35,743 nt of DNA from an uncultured Oscillospiraceae bacterium. Lineage in GTDB: Bacteria; Bacillota; Clostridia; Oscillospirales; Acutalibacteraceae. The DNA lies in contig URPG01000001.1 in the NCBI GenBank assembly GCA_900549675.1, positions 1 to 35,743 on the forward strand. The letters are read 5' to 3'. Under the pieces are notes generated by a model that saw only the letters and a list, made by a program, of their open reading frames with translations, was not told the DNA's origin and made no database searches. Positions 23,744-31,968 of the stretch are shown one piece after another; the stretch's first letter is position 1, and every line of letters begins with the position of its first letter. The translations under genes and the position numbers were made by a program.

Positions 23744-24505
23744 TCAACCTCTTGCATATCGTTGTGGATACCATTTTTGAAACCATGCTGTAAAAATGCC
23801 CATAAGTGCAGGTAAAACAGAATTTATTAGTCCCACATAGGGAGATAATTCCGTTCCCATAAGGATATAGGTCCAAATAGATGTAACAAGGTAAAGAACA
23901 GACCAAGCCATTCCCAAAATTCGATTCGTACTGATAAAAAGCGGATTAGAGAATGCTTTTTCTTCCCCATAGTTATTTGCACTGTAATGGGCAGTGAGAG
24001 GTACGCCGGGGAATGAACCGATAAGCCACATCAAACCAAACAGCAAATAACTGACAGGAATGATAACCCGTGCGTTTCCGCCAAGCAAAACTGCCAATGA
24101 AAGTCCTGCTACCATAGGGATACTGACTTGCTCATAAACAACCGGGCAAAACCTAATCCATAATATTGGAACAAGTACCGCTACTGCAATTCCCAGCACA
24201 GCACCGATTATAGGATGAATGGCAATTGCTGTCCAAATGGTAATCCACGGGGCGAGTAATAACAGCATATTTGTATTAGGTGCAGGTTTATGTACAGTTG
24301 TCTTTGGCGGCATTTGTACGCCAAACAATTCATCCCATTTTAGCATAAGATCAAAATCACCTATAACTTTATAAAGACGTTGGAATAGTGCATCTTGCCC
24401 GGTGATTTCTCCACGGGCAATGGAGCGCCAAAGCGAATAAGGTGTTTCTATTCGCGTTGTGTATGAGCGAAACCCGTCCGTTATAACCTCTGAGCTTTGT
24501 GACAT
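23744..24505 (-). CDS. SCP2-like end fused to a multi-helix membrane domain (likely N-truncated)
   Basis: The first 65 residues (SYTTRIETPYSLWRSIARGE, ITGQDALFQRLYKVIGDFDL, MLKWDELFG) resemble the second half of an SCP2 sterol-carrier-type lipid-binding fold, in which the W-x-x-I-x-x-G-E-I-x-G-x-x-A-L pattern is typical. The rest has about six to seven hydrophobic segments. The beginning of the SCP2 fold is missing, and an in-frame TGA stands four codons before the ATG, after a stretch that also looks coding. No ribosome site precedes the ATG. Probably a remnant of a larger protein; function unknown. Confidence 0.55.
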   Translation of the reverse strand: MSQSSEVITDGFRSYTTRIETPYSLWRSIARGEITGQDALFQRLYKVIGDFDLMLKWDELFGVQMPPKTTVHKPAPNTNMLLLLAPWITIWTAIAIHPIIGAVLGIAVAVLVPILWIRFCPVVYEQVSIPMVAGLSLAVLLGGNARVIIPVSYLLFGLMWLIGSFPGVPLTAHYSANNYGEEKAFSNPLFISTNRILGMAWSVLYLVTSIWTYILMGTELSPYVGLINSVLPALMGIFTAWFQKWYPQRYARG

Positions 24506-24582
24506 ATCTAACCACCATCATGAGAGCATTAACTTCGTGATAGCAGAATCGTCTGTACCACAACCATACTCCTTCAAAATTT

Positions 24583-24783
24583 TTATAAAAACGGATTTGC
24601 ATTGGCTTTTAACTGCAAAATATTCATTGAAACCTTAATTCCAGCTAAAAACATCTTTTTCCGTCTGTGCATTTTGTTGAATTCCTTTTTATCATAATCA
24701 TATGAGTAAAAAATCGTTAGATATTGCTTTACAATTCCCTCTAATTGTTCATTGGTGATGAATAACTCATAGATTATCCGCAC
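24583..24783 (-). CDS. Short doubtful open frame after dapL
   Basis: A 66-residue lysine-rich frame starting with GTG inside the end of dapL (17-base overlap), MRIIYELFITNEQLEGIVKQ then YLTIFYSYDYDKKEF. No ribosome site and no recognised family. It may be a remnant, together with the segment FYKNFEGVWLWYRR in another frame just downstream, of whatever gene preceded the SCP2-like fragment. Confidence 0.25.
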   Translation of the reverse strand: MRIIYELFITNEQLEGIVKQYLTIFYSYDYDKKEFNKMHRRKKMFLAGIKVSMNILQLKANANPFL

Positions 24784-25966
24784 CTTTCACTAAGCAGGAA
24801 CGAAATTTTCCCACCGCTTTAGTCGTATTCTCATTGGTTGAAAAGGCAGTTAGGCGGAAAAACTTTTCCCCGTTTCTTCCGAAGCCTGCTCCCGGTGTTC
24901 CGACTACACCAATCTCAGATAACAGCATATCAAAGAAAGCCCACGAGTCCATGCCATCCGGACAACGAAGCCAAATGTATGGAGAATTTTTACCGCCCGT
25001 GTACCAAATACCAAGCTTGTCCAAGGCCGATATAATGATTTCAGCATTTTTTCGATAGTAGGCAATATTTTCTTTGATTTGTTTCCTCCCGTCTTGTGTA
25101 AATACTGCTTCTGCACCCTTTTGCACAATGTAGGAGACACCATTAAATTTTGTTGTCTGCCGGCGAAGCCACATATAATTAAGTTTCATTCCGTTAAATT
25201 TAAGTGTTTGAGGAACTACGGTATACCCGCAGCGAGTACCTGTAAATCCTGCGGTTTTTGACAGCGAGCAAAATTCAATAGCACAACTCTTTGCACCATC
25301 AATCTCAAAGATACTGCGGGGAAGGTCTTTATCCACAATAAAAGATTCATAAGCTGCATCAAATAAAATAACAGCGTGATTGCGAAGGGCATATTCCACC
25401 CAAAGTTTTAACTGCTCTCGGTTATAAACCGCTCCCGTGGGATTATTAGGCGAGCAGATATAAATAATATCTGCCAAAACCAAATCATCAGGCAGTGGCA
25501 GGAAACCGTTATTTTCGTTTGCATCTGCAAAAATAATTTTTCTGCCATCCATTAAATTGGTATCCACATATACGGGATATACAGGGTCGGGTATCAAAAC
25601 AGTATTCTCTTTGTCAAACAAATCAAGAATATTGCCAAGATCGCTTTTAGCTCCATCAGAAACAAATATTTCCGAGAGTTCAAGTGCAACACCATTTTCG
25701 GCATAATAGTTTTGAATTCTTTCTCTGAGAAAATCATATCCCTGTTCAGGACCGTAGCCATGAAAAGAATCGGCTTTTCCCATATCCTCTGCGGCTTGTT
25801 TCATGGCTTCTACCACCGAACTACAAAGCGGCAGGGTGACATCACCGATTCCCATACGGATGATTTCTTTTCCGGGATGAGTTTTGCTGAAGTCACTTAC
25901 TCGTCTGGCAATTTCTGAAAATAGATAGCTTTCTTTTAAGTTATTATAGTTTATATTTGCTCTCAC
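24767..25966 (-). CDS. dapL: LL-diaminopimelate aminotransferase
   Basis: The 399-residue PLP enzyme converts tetrahydrodipicolinate directly to LL-diaminopimelate. Family features are MGIGDVTLPLCSSVVEAM near residue 38, the FHGYGPEQGYDFLRE segment, CSPNNPTGAVYNREQL and the PLP-lysine region FCSLSKTAGFTGTRCGY near residue 235. It starts at GTG that overlaps the dapF stop as GTGA, so translation is coupled. With dapF it gives the last steps to meso-diaminopimelate for peptidoglycan and lysine. Confidence 0.95.
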   Translation of the reverse strand: MRANINYNNLKESYLFSEIARRVSDFSKTHPGKEIIRMGIGDVTLPLCSSVVEAMKQAAEDMGKADSFHGYGPEQGYDFLRERIQNYYAENGVALELSEIFVSDGAKSDLGNILDLFDKENTVLIPDPVYPVYVDTNLMDGRKIIFADANENNGFLPLPDDLVLADIIYICSPNNPTGAVYNREQLKLWVEYALRNHAVILFDAAYESFIVDKDLPRSIFEIDGAKSCAIEFCSLSKTAGFTGTRCGYTVVPQTLKFNGMKLNYMWLRRQTTKFNGVSYIVQKGAEAVFTQDGRKQIKENIAYYRKNAEIIISALDKLGIWYTGGKNSPYIWLRCPDGMDSWAFFDMLLSEIGVVGTPGAGFGRNGEKFFRLTAFSTNENTTKAVGKFRSCLVKGADNL

Positions 25967-26754
25967 TTTTCTTCAACCTCACATTCGCATATGATTTCTG
26001 CCGGACCGGTCATCATTGCTGTGCCATTCGAAAATATTTTAATTTTTAATTGTCCGCCATCAAGGCAAACTGTTATTTCCTTATCCTTATCACATAAATC
26101 TGCCCGGACTGCTGCAGCAACTGAGGCACAGGCTCCGGTGCCACAAGCCATGGTAATACCGCTTCCCCGCTCCCAGACACGCATTTTTATTGTATTTCGG
26201 TCAATCACCTGCACAAACTCAGCATTGACGCCATCTTTGAAATACGGATGATGCTCCAGTTCCTTTCCCACTGTATCCACAGGAGCATTTGTGATATTCT
26301 CAACAAAAGCTACGGCGTGGGGATTTCCAACCGATACCGGGGTGGCCATAACTTTTCCGTAAGATGTATCCAGTGAAACCGGTTTATTGACAATGCATTT
26401 TCCCATATTGACGGTTACTTCATTTACCTTATTGCCGATGGTTTTGAGTGTAAGCTCCCTATTGCCTGACAACGTTTCAATAATCAGCCTTTTTCGGTCG
26501 GTATAGCCTTTATCAAAGACATATTTGCCCACGCAACGGATACCGTTTCCACACATCATGGCTTCGCTGCCATCGGCATTAAAGATTCGCATCTTAAAAT
26601 CCGCAGTTGTTGACGGTGAAATTGTAATGATTCCGTCAGAACCAATTCCAAAATGCCTATCTGATAGTCTTTTCGATATATCCGACGAATTTTTTAACTC
26701 CCCATAATGATACAAATAGTCATTTCCCAGACCGTGCATTTTTGTAAAGTGCAT
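25963..26754 (-). CDS. dapF: Diaminopimelate epimerase
   Basis: The 263-residue enzyme interconverts LL- and meso-diaminopimelate. Both active-site cysteines are present in AMMCGNGIRCVGKY (near residue 67) and MACGTGACASVAAA (near residue 204), with the N-terminal FTKMHGLGNDY and the VGNPHAV loop. The ATG follows a strong TAGGAGGTAAAAA site. It forms an operon with dapL by a four-base overlap, a common pairing in Clostridia that use the aminotransferase route. Confidence 0.96.
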   Translation of the reverse strand: MHFTKMHGLGNDYLYHYGELKNSSDISKRLSDRHFGIGSDGIITISPSTTADFKMRIFNADGSEAMMCGNGIRCVGKYVFDKGYTDRKRLIIETLSGNRELTLKTIGNKVNEVTVNMGKCIVNKPVSLDTSYGKVMATPVSVGNPHAVAFVENITNAPVDTVGKELEHHPYFKDGVNAEFVQVIDRNTIKMRVWERGSGITMACGTGACASVAAAVRADLCDKDKEITVCLDGGQLKIKIFSNGTAMMTGPAEIICECEVEEK

Positions 26755-27062
26755 TTTTTACCTCCTATGATTTAATCGTTGAAATTCCTATTGTTGTTTC
26801 TTCTAACGCATCCGGCAGGGCCTGAACCGTATCAAGGGATGTGAGCTTTTCAGTCGTTTCACGGTCATTCAGTTCTTCACAGAATGAGTCAAAACACTGG
26901 CTTTTTCAAGTTTGTGCATTAGAAGGTGGTTCATTTTGTTATTGATAATGTTTTGCCTGCAATCCTCCTGTTAAATGCTGCTACCATTATCTTAAATTTT
27001 AATAAAAGCTCCAAATTTTTGGCTTCATAAGCCTTTTTCACCTTGCCTGCATACATCAGTTT
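26755..27062 (-). other. Region upstream of dapF with a coding scrap
   Basis: No complete gene. On the minus strand a stretch reading CFDSFCEELNDRETTEKLTS then LDTVQALPDALEETTIGIS ends at a TAG just before the dapF ribosome site, preceded in another frame by MNHLLMHKLEKA after GGAGG. Together they look like the end of a lost protein of unknown identity. No clear promoter seen. Confidence 0.35.
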
Positions 27063-28643
27063 TTATTTTCCACTGTCACCATAATTGGAAAGAACACGGG
27101 CAGAAGGGTCGTTAACATTGCAGCCTTCCCATTCCTTATTGGGCATCCAAAAATCAACAATCATCTGCGCCTGACCATAGTAGTATTTTTCAAACAATTC
27201 TCTATACAGTAAGGATTCTTTTGTAAACGGTTTTGCATGTCTATATTTTTCACAGCCTAACTTAAACGTTTCATCGGTATAGGTAATCTCCGCAAGTTCT
27301 TTCAGATAATCAACCATAGAATGGCCGACGGCATCGGAAAAAGCTGCTTTTTCACGCCACAGAATTTCATCAGGCAGATAGTCACCTTCTTCAAAGGCAT
27401 GACGAAGCAGGTATTTGCCCTTTCCATATTTGTTGAGCTTCATTTCTGGGTCAATTGCCATAACATATTTCACAAAATCCAAATCTCCAAATGGAACACG
27501 AGCTTCCAAAGAGTTTACCGAAATGCATCTGTCTGCACGAAGCACATCATACATATGTAGCTCACGAATTCGCTTTTGTGATTCTTCTTGAAACGCCGTG
27601 GCACTTGGTGCAAAATCCGTGTATTTATAGCCAAACAGTTCATCGGAGATTTCTCCGGTCAGGAGCACTCGAATATCTGTTGTTTCATGGATAGCCTTGC
27701 AAATCAAATACATACCTATACTGGCTCTAATGGTAGTAATATCAAAGGTTCCAAGGATATAAACAACCTGCTCCAAAGCAGAGAGTACATCATCTTTGGC
27801 GATGATAATTTCTCTGTGGTCGCTTCCGATATAATCAGCAACCTGTTTTGCATATTTAAGATCAATTGCATCTTCGCTCATACCAATGGCAAAGGTTTTG
27901 ATTGGCTCTTTGCTTTTCTTGGCAGCAATAGCACACACAAGAGAAGAGTCTAGACCACCCGAAAGAAGAAACCCTACCTTTGCATCCGCAATAATCCGTT
28001 TTTCAACACCACGAACAAGCTTCTCCCTAATGTTTTTGCATACTGTGTCCAAGTTATCGTGAACAACCATCTCTACCTTGGTAATATCGCAATAACAAAC
28101 AAATTCTCCGCCTTTATAGTAATGACCGGGCGGGAATGGCATAATTTTATCTGCAATCCCTACGAGGTTTTTAGCTTCACTGGCAAAAAGGATTGTGCCT
28201 GTTCTATCGTATCCGTAATACAAAGGACGAATACCCATCGGGTCACGGGCCGCGATGTATTCCTCTTTTTCGCCATCATAAAGAATGAGAGCAAATTCCG
28301 CATCCAACATAGAAAACATTTCTATGCCGTATTCTTTATACAATGGAAGCAATATTTCGCAATCCGACTCGCTTTTGAATGTGTACTTTTCAGACAACTT
28401 TTTCTTAAACTGTTCAAATCCATAGATTTCTCCGTTACATACCAAATAGTTATTTTCAAGGCAAAAAGGCTGCATACCTTCCGGATGTAGCCCCATGATT
28501 GCTAAGCGGTGAAAGCCCAGAAGACCCTTTCCTGTATAAATTATTTTGCTGTCGTCAGGTCCTCTGGAAACAGTTTTCTCAAAACCTCCCCTAAATACTT
28601 TTAATATTGCGGATGTACCGCAATAACCCATAATAGAACACAT
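27063..28643 (-). CDS. asnB: Glutamine-hydrolysing asparagine synthetase
   Basis: The 526-residue enzyme makes asparagine from aspartate, ATP and glutamine. The start is the ATG of MCSIMGYCG, since Cys2 must become the N-terminal nucleophile; GGGAGG precedes it, and a longer frame starting eight codons earlier is rejected. The glutaminase part shows SRGPDDSKI, HRLAIMG and YLVCNGEIYG; the synthetase part has the ATP-pyrophosphatase loop LLSGGLDSSL near residue 235 and LTGEISDELFGYKY. An Asn-type T-box lies upstream, so the gene should be switched on when tRNA-Asn is uncharged. Confidence 0.95.
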   Translation of the reverse strand: MCSIMGYCGTSAILKVFRGGFEKTVSRGPDDSKIIYTGKGLLGFHRLAIMGLHPEGMQPFCLENNYLVCNGEIYGFEQFKKKLSEKYTFKSESDCEILLPLYKEYGIEMFSMLDAEFALILYDGEKEEYIAARDPMGIRPLYYGYDRTGTILFASEAKNLVGIADKIMPFPPGHYYKGGEFVCYCDITKVEMVVHDNLDTVCKNIREKLVRGVEKRIIADAKVGFLLSGGLDSSLVCAIAAKKSKEPIKTFAIGMSEDAIDLKYAKQVADYIGSDHREIIIAKDDVLSALEQVVYILGTFDITTIRASIGMYLICKAIHETTDIRVLLTGEISDELFGYKYTDFAPSATAFQEESQKRIRELHMYDVLRADRCISVNSLEARVPFGDLDFVKYVMAIDPEMKLNKYGKGKYLLRHAFEEGDYLPDEILWREKAAFSDAVGHSMVDYLKELAEITYTDETFKLGCEKYRHAKPFTKESLLYRELFEKYYYGQAQMIVDFWMPNKEWEGCNVNDPSARVLSNYGDSGK

Positions 28644-28649
28644 CTCTAT

Positions 28650-28895
28650 AATCCTCCCATAAAACAATATTCAGCATCCTATAGGGCGAGTGCTGTTCTC
28701 GCGGTGCCACCTATATTTGTTCTCTTAAAGTTTCTGACAAAGCTCTGCCTACTAACGCAAGGCTATTCGGCGCACCTACTAAATCTCCATTTTTCAGATT
28801 GCAGCTCGACCGGTGTTATTCTCACAGAATCTACTGTATGGCTCTCACCACCCCATACTCGCTGTAAGCGATTCTCTGTGTTACTTCTCCTGTCT
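28650..28895 (-). promoter_or_regulatory. T-box riboswitch (Asn) upstream of asnB
   Basis: The conserved T-box AGGTGGCACCGCG is at 28712-28700 on the minus strand. Upstream, a stem I closed by CAGAGAATC/GATTCTGTG carries GAATAACACC, with AAC (28817-28815) as the likely specifier, an asparagine codon matching the downstream gene. Downstream CAGCA...TGCTG with CCTATAGG can form the competing hairpin followed by a short T-run. Binding of uncharged tRNA-Asn would favour expression. The exact specifier is inferred from position. Confidence 0.88.
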
Positions 28896-28907
28896 CAAAT
28901 ACTTTTG

Positions 28908-28937
28908 ATTATCTTAATCTTAAGATGTTATGTTCAA
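28908..28937 (-). promoter_or_regulatory. Probable promoter of the asnB T-box transcript
   Basis: On the minus strand TTGAAC (28937-28932), 18 bases, GATAAT (28913-28908), just before the T-box stem I. Confidence 0.45.
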
Positions 28938-29088
28938 AGCAATGCTCGCCAGATACACGTATATTGTTTTCAAGAAATGCTTTTTTTACAACTCAGACAA
29001 CTCAGGTTCTCCGATTTAATTTAAGGAATTTACTTGGTGAAATAAACTGCACCAACTTCATGCTTCAAAATAAAACTATCTTTTCAGT
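28938..29088. other. Space between P-II remnant and T-box promoter
   Basis: No gene. A direct repeat CTGAGTTGT occurs twice in succession on the minus strand near 29000. A weak hairpin (AAACT/AGTTT) after the P-II stop may be a terminator. Confidence 0.3.
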
Positions 29089-29331
29089 TTATTCAACATC
29101 CTGCAGAGCGTCATAACCTTCTTCACCGGTACGAACCTTAACAATGTTTTCTACGCCATAGACAAAGATTTTTCTGTCGCCGATGTGACCGGTATAAAGA
29201 ACTTTTTTTACCGTTTCAATTACACTGCGAACGGGAACTTTACTGACAACAATATCTATCTGAATTTTAGGCAGCGGATTGCCTTCTACCTGCACACCAT
29301 GATGCTTGTAGTATCCATAAAAATCATCTCT
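29089..29331 (-). pseudogene. N-terminally truncated P-II nitrogen regulator
   Basis: The readable part runs DDFYGYYKHHGVQVEGNPLP, then KIQIDIVVSKVPVRSVIETV, KKVLYTGHIGDRKIFVYGVE and KVRTGEEGYDALQDVE, the second two thirds of a GlnB/GlnK protein. The first about 40 residues, the start codon and ribosome site are missing; a TAG precedes the frame. The T-loop lacks the Tyr51 uridylylation site, and the usual GDGKIFV reads GDRKIFV, altering the nucleotide-binding B loop. The remnant begins only about 20 bases after the glnN stop, so a deletion between the two genes is the simplest origin. A GTG at 29295 could start a 68-residue peptide but has no ribosome site. Confidence 0.75.
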
Positions 29332-29351
29332 CTAAAGGTTATTTATCTTTT

Positions 29352-31448
29352 TTATCTAACCCCAAACAGCAGATCTCCATAAGTCGGGAACGGCCAATAC
29401 TTTTTGGAGGTCAATACTTCTGCCTCATCGCAGGCAACACGCAATTCTCCCATTTTATTGATAATAACATCTCGGATTGCAGCGGATTCTGCAACGACAT
29501 TGTCGCACAGTCCTACCTGAGCAATTGCACTTTCGAGTTCGTCTGCCGCAATAGAAATACGCTCGGTCAGTACAGAGAGCTTTTTGAGTAAATTGTTCTC
29601 ATAGACACAGGAAATATCATCCGATACGGACTTTTTGAGCGTTGCTGTCTTTGCAATTTCCTTTACATAGCTTTCCACAGCCGGAGCAATTTCACCTCTT
29701 GCCATGCTTACCATGGTATTTGCTTCAATGAGAACAGTTTTACAATAATTTTCAAGGGTAATCTCCATACGGGACTTGAGTTCGGCTTCTGTGAAAACCT
29801 TATGGGCGGTTAACATATCCACATTCTTCTTGTCGAGAAGATGAGGAATACAATCTGCCGTAGTACGGTAATTGCACAGACCTCTCTTTTCAGTAGCTTC
29901 TTTAATCCAGGCTTCGTCATAGCCGTTGCCATTAAAGATAATTCTCTTATGGTCCTTAATGGTTTTACCAATCATCTCATGAAGCGCCGTTTCAAAGTTC
30001 TCTGCTTTTTCCAAACGGTCTGCGTAAATTTTGAGAGATTCAGCAACTGCCGCATTCAGCATAATGTTTGCACAGGCAATACTATTGGAGGAACCAAGCA
30101 TACGGAACTCAAACTTATTTCCGGTGAAAGCAAAAGGCGAGGTGCGGTTGCGATCTGTGGTATCCTTTGTGAACTGCGGGAGCACACTTACGCCAAGTTT
30201 CATAACCTGTTTACCGGCAGCGTTATATGGCGAATTGGTTTCAATTGCTCCCAAAATGGCATTCAGTTCATCACCAAGGAACATAGAAACCACTGCAGGA
30301 GGTGCTTCGTTTGCTCCTAAACGGTGGTCATTGCCGGCTGTAGCAGCGGAAATGCGAAGCAAATCCTGATAATCATCCACTGCTTTAATAACAGCACAGA
30401 GAAATAAAAGAAACTGTGCGTTTTCATAAGGCGTTTTGCCGGGAGCAAGCAGATTTACACCGGTATCGGTAGTGATGGACCAGTTATTATGCTTTCCGCT
30501 TCCATTGACGCCCGCAAAAGGTTTTTCGTGGAGAAGGCAGACAAGACCATGTTTTGCAGCAACCCTCTGCATAATTTCCATAGTCAGCTGGTTATGGTCT
30601 GTAGCCACATTGGTTGTCGTGTAAATAGGTGCAAGCTCATGCTGTGCAGGAGCAACTTCATTATGTTCCGTTTTCGCAAGAATGCCTAACTCCCACAATT
30701 CATGATTCAAATCATCCATAAAAGCTGCCACGCGGGGCTTGATCACACCAAAATAATGGTCGTCCATTTCCTGTCCCTTAGGTGACTTTGCCCCCACCAG
30801 AGTTCTTCCGGTAAAAACCAAGTCCTGTCGTTTGTTGAACATTTCTCTGTCCACAAGGAAGTATTCCTGCTCAGGCCCTACCGAAGTCTTCACGCACTTA
30901 ACGGTGTTATCACCAAACAAGCGAATAATACGCATAGCCTGCTTGTTCAGAGCCTGCATAGAACGAAGCAGCGGAGTTTTTTTGTCCAAAGCTTCACCGC
31001 CATAAGAACAAAACGCTGTGGGAATACAAAGTGTTTTGCCTTTAATAAACGCATAAGAGGTAGGGTCCCAAGCGGTATAACCTCTTGCTTCAAAGGTTGC
31101 ACGAAGGCCACCCGACGGAAAAGAGGAGGCATCCGGCTCCCCTTTAATCAGTTCTTTACCCGAAAACTCCATAATCACCCCGCCATCGGGTGATGGGGAA
31201 ATAAAGCTATCGTGCTTTTCAGCGGTAATTCCGGTAAGAGGCTGAAACCAGTGCGTATAATGGGTTGCACCATTTTCCACTGCCCAATCCTTCATTGCCG
31301 CAGCCACAGCATTTGCCACACTGATATCCAAATCCTCGCCCTCATCAATTGTTTTCTTGAGAGTGTTGTATACCCTTGCTGAGAGAGTTGCTTTCATTAC
31401 TCTGTCATCAAACACCTTGCTTCCAAAAATTTCTGTTACTGTACTCAT
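29352..31448 (-). CDS. glnN: Glutamine synthetase type III
   Basis: The 698-residue enzyme makes glutamine from glutamate, ammonia and ATP. Length and sequence identify type III (GlnN), not the 450-residue type I: THWFQPLTGITAEKHDSFIS, SSFPSGGLRATFEARGYTAW, CSYGGEALDKKTPLLRS, GPEQEYFLVD, AKTEHNEVAPAQHELAPIY and NGSGKHNNWSITT are all present. The start at MSTVTEIFG follows GGAG with eight bases; the frame's earlier ATG is not needed. It is transcribed from the promoter at 31875-31847 through the hairpin and the 50-residue GDH-like gene, so it is the second gene of its operon. Confidence 0.95.
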   Translation of the reverse strand: MSTVTEIFGSKVFDDRVMKATLSARVYNTLKKTIDEGEDLDISVANAVAAAMKDWAVENGATHYTHWFQPLTGITAEKHDSFISPSPDGGVIMEFSGKELIKGEPDASSFPSGGLRATFEARGYTAWDPTSYAFIKGKTLCIPTAFCSYGGEALDKKTPLLRSMQALNKQAMRIIRLFGDNTVKCVKTSVGPEQEYFLVDREMFNKRQDLVFTGRTLVGAKSPKGQEMDDHYFGVIKPRVAAFMDDLNHELWELGILAKTEHNEVAPAQHELAPIYTTTNVATDHNQLTMEIMQRVAAKHGLVCLLHEKPFAGVNGSGKHNNWSITTDTGVNLLAPGKTPYENAQFLLFLCAVIKAVDDYQDLLRISAATAGNDHRLGANEAPPAVVSMFLGDELNAILGAIETNSPYNAAGKQVMKLGVSVLPQFTKDTTDRNRTSPFAFTGNKFEFRMLGSSNSIACANIMLNAAVAESLKIYADRLEKAENFETALHEMIGKTIKDHKRIIFNGNGYDEAWIKEATEKRGLCNYRTTADCIPHLLDKKNVDMLTAHKVFTEAELKSRMEITLENYCKTVLIEANTMVSMARGEIAPAVESYVKEIAKTATLKKSVSDDISCVYENNLLKKLSVLTERISIAADELESAIAQVGLCDNVVAESAAIRDVIINKMGELRVACDEAEVLTSKKYWPFPTYGDLLFGVR

Positions 31449-31540
31449 TGTAGTTTCTCCTTTCAAAATCCAAAGATAAAGACACCTGTATCCGCGTAAG
31501 ATTTGTCAGACTCCTTTGCCTTTACATATACATATTTAAA

Positions 31541-31693
31541 TTAAACGATACCTTGTGCGGTCATGGCTTCAAAACCTGCAACATAGTTGTGTACCACACC
31601 GTACTTCTTGACTGCGGCACTCAAATTGTGGAATTCCGGTTCTGTGGGGTTTTCTTTGATTACTCGTTTAATGATTTCATCAACATTTGACAT
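31541..31693 (-). CDS. Fifty-residue miniature glutamate dehydrogenase-like protein
   Basis: From ATG 31693, behind AAAGGAGGCTGCAAG, the frame reads MSNVDEIIKRVIKENPTEPE, FHNLSAAVKKYGVVHNYVAG, FEAMTAQGIV and stops. The first about 23 residues match the N-terminus of clostridial NADP/NAD glutamate dehydrogenase (MSKYVDxVIxxVxxKxxxEPEF) and residues 26-50 match its C-terminus (AAxxxYGxxxNxVAGANIxGFxKIADAMxAQGI) with a further short gap. The roughly 400 residues between, including catalytic and cofactor domains, are gone, yet frame, start and stop are kept. It lies between the attenuator hairpin and glnN. It may be a deletion relic or a retained small protein. Confidence 0.75.
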   Translation of the reverse strand: MSNVDEIIKRVIKENPTEPEFHNLSAAVKKYGVVHNYVAGFEAMTAQGIV

Positions 31694-31720
31694 CTTGCAG
31701 CCTCCTTTTGAAAACAAAAG

Positions 31721-31756
31721 GACGCCTTTAAGGGTATAAAACCACTTAAAGACGCC
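31721..31756 (-). terminator. Attenuator-like terminator in the glnN leader
   Basis: On the minus strand GGCGTCTTTAAG (31756-31745) pairs with CTTAAAGGCGTC (31732-31721), 12 bp with two G-U pairs, and an inner GGT/ACC pairing in the loop; CTTTTGTTTTC follows. The G-U pairs show that the minus strand is the functional one. It stands between the promoter and the first gene, so read-through must be controlled. The 5' arm flank GCAAAGGCGT is shared with the glt leader. Confidence 0.75.
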
Positions 31757-31846
31757 TTTGCCTTTTTGTTATTATTCAATTTGATAAAAAAGAGAACGGC
31801 CCCCGAAAAATGAATCACGAATACCGTGTCGCCTTCAACATAAAGC

Positions 31847-31875
31847 ATTTTAACATGAAAAACCGGGATTGTCAA
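31847..31875 (-). promoter_or_regulatory. Promoter of the mini-GDH/glnN operon
   Basis: On the minus strand TTGACA (31875-31870), 17 bases, TAAAAT (31852-31847). The start should lie near 31840, giving a leader of about 145 bases before the mini-GDH ATG. Confidence 0.8.
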
Positions 31876-31882
31876 CTTATTT

Positions 31883-31911
31883 TTTGCAAGATTATATTTT
31901 TAACTTGCAAA
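31883..31911. promoter_or_regulatory. Shared operator-like dyad between glnN and glt promoters
   Basis: TTTGCAAG (31883-31890) and CTTGCAAA (31904-31911) form a perfect 8-bp inverted repeat with a 13-base AT-rich spacer. It lies centrally between the two divergent -35 boxes (31870-31875 and 31928-31933), where one dimeric regulator could act on both operons. It does not match the GlnR consensus TGTNA-N7-TNACA. Confidence 0.6.
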
Positions 31912-31927
31912 TTTTTTCGTTTTTCTA

Positions 31928-31956
31928 TTGACAAATCTAAAATAACCATATATAAT
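31928..31956 (+). promoter_or_regulatory. Promoter of the glutamate synthase operon
   Basis: A near-perfect sigma-A promoter: TTGACA (31928-31933), 17-base spacer, TATAAT (31951-31956). Transcription should start near 31963, directly before the attenuator hairpin. Confidence 0.88.
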
Positions 31957-31968
31957 AAGGCCGAAATG

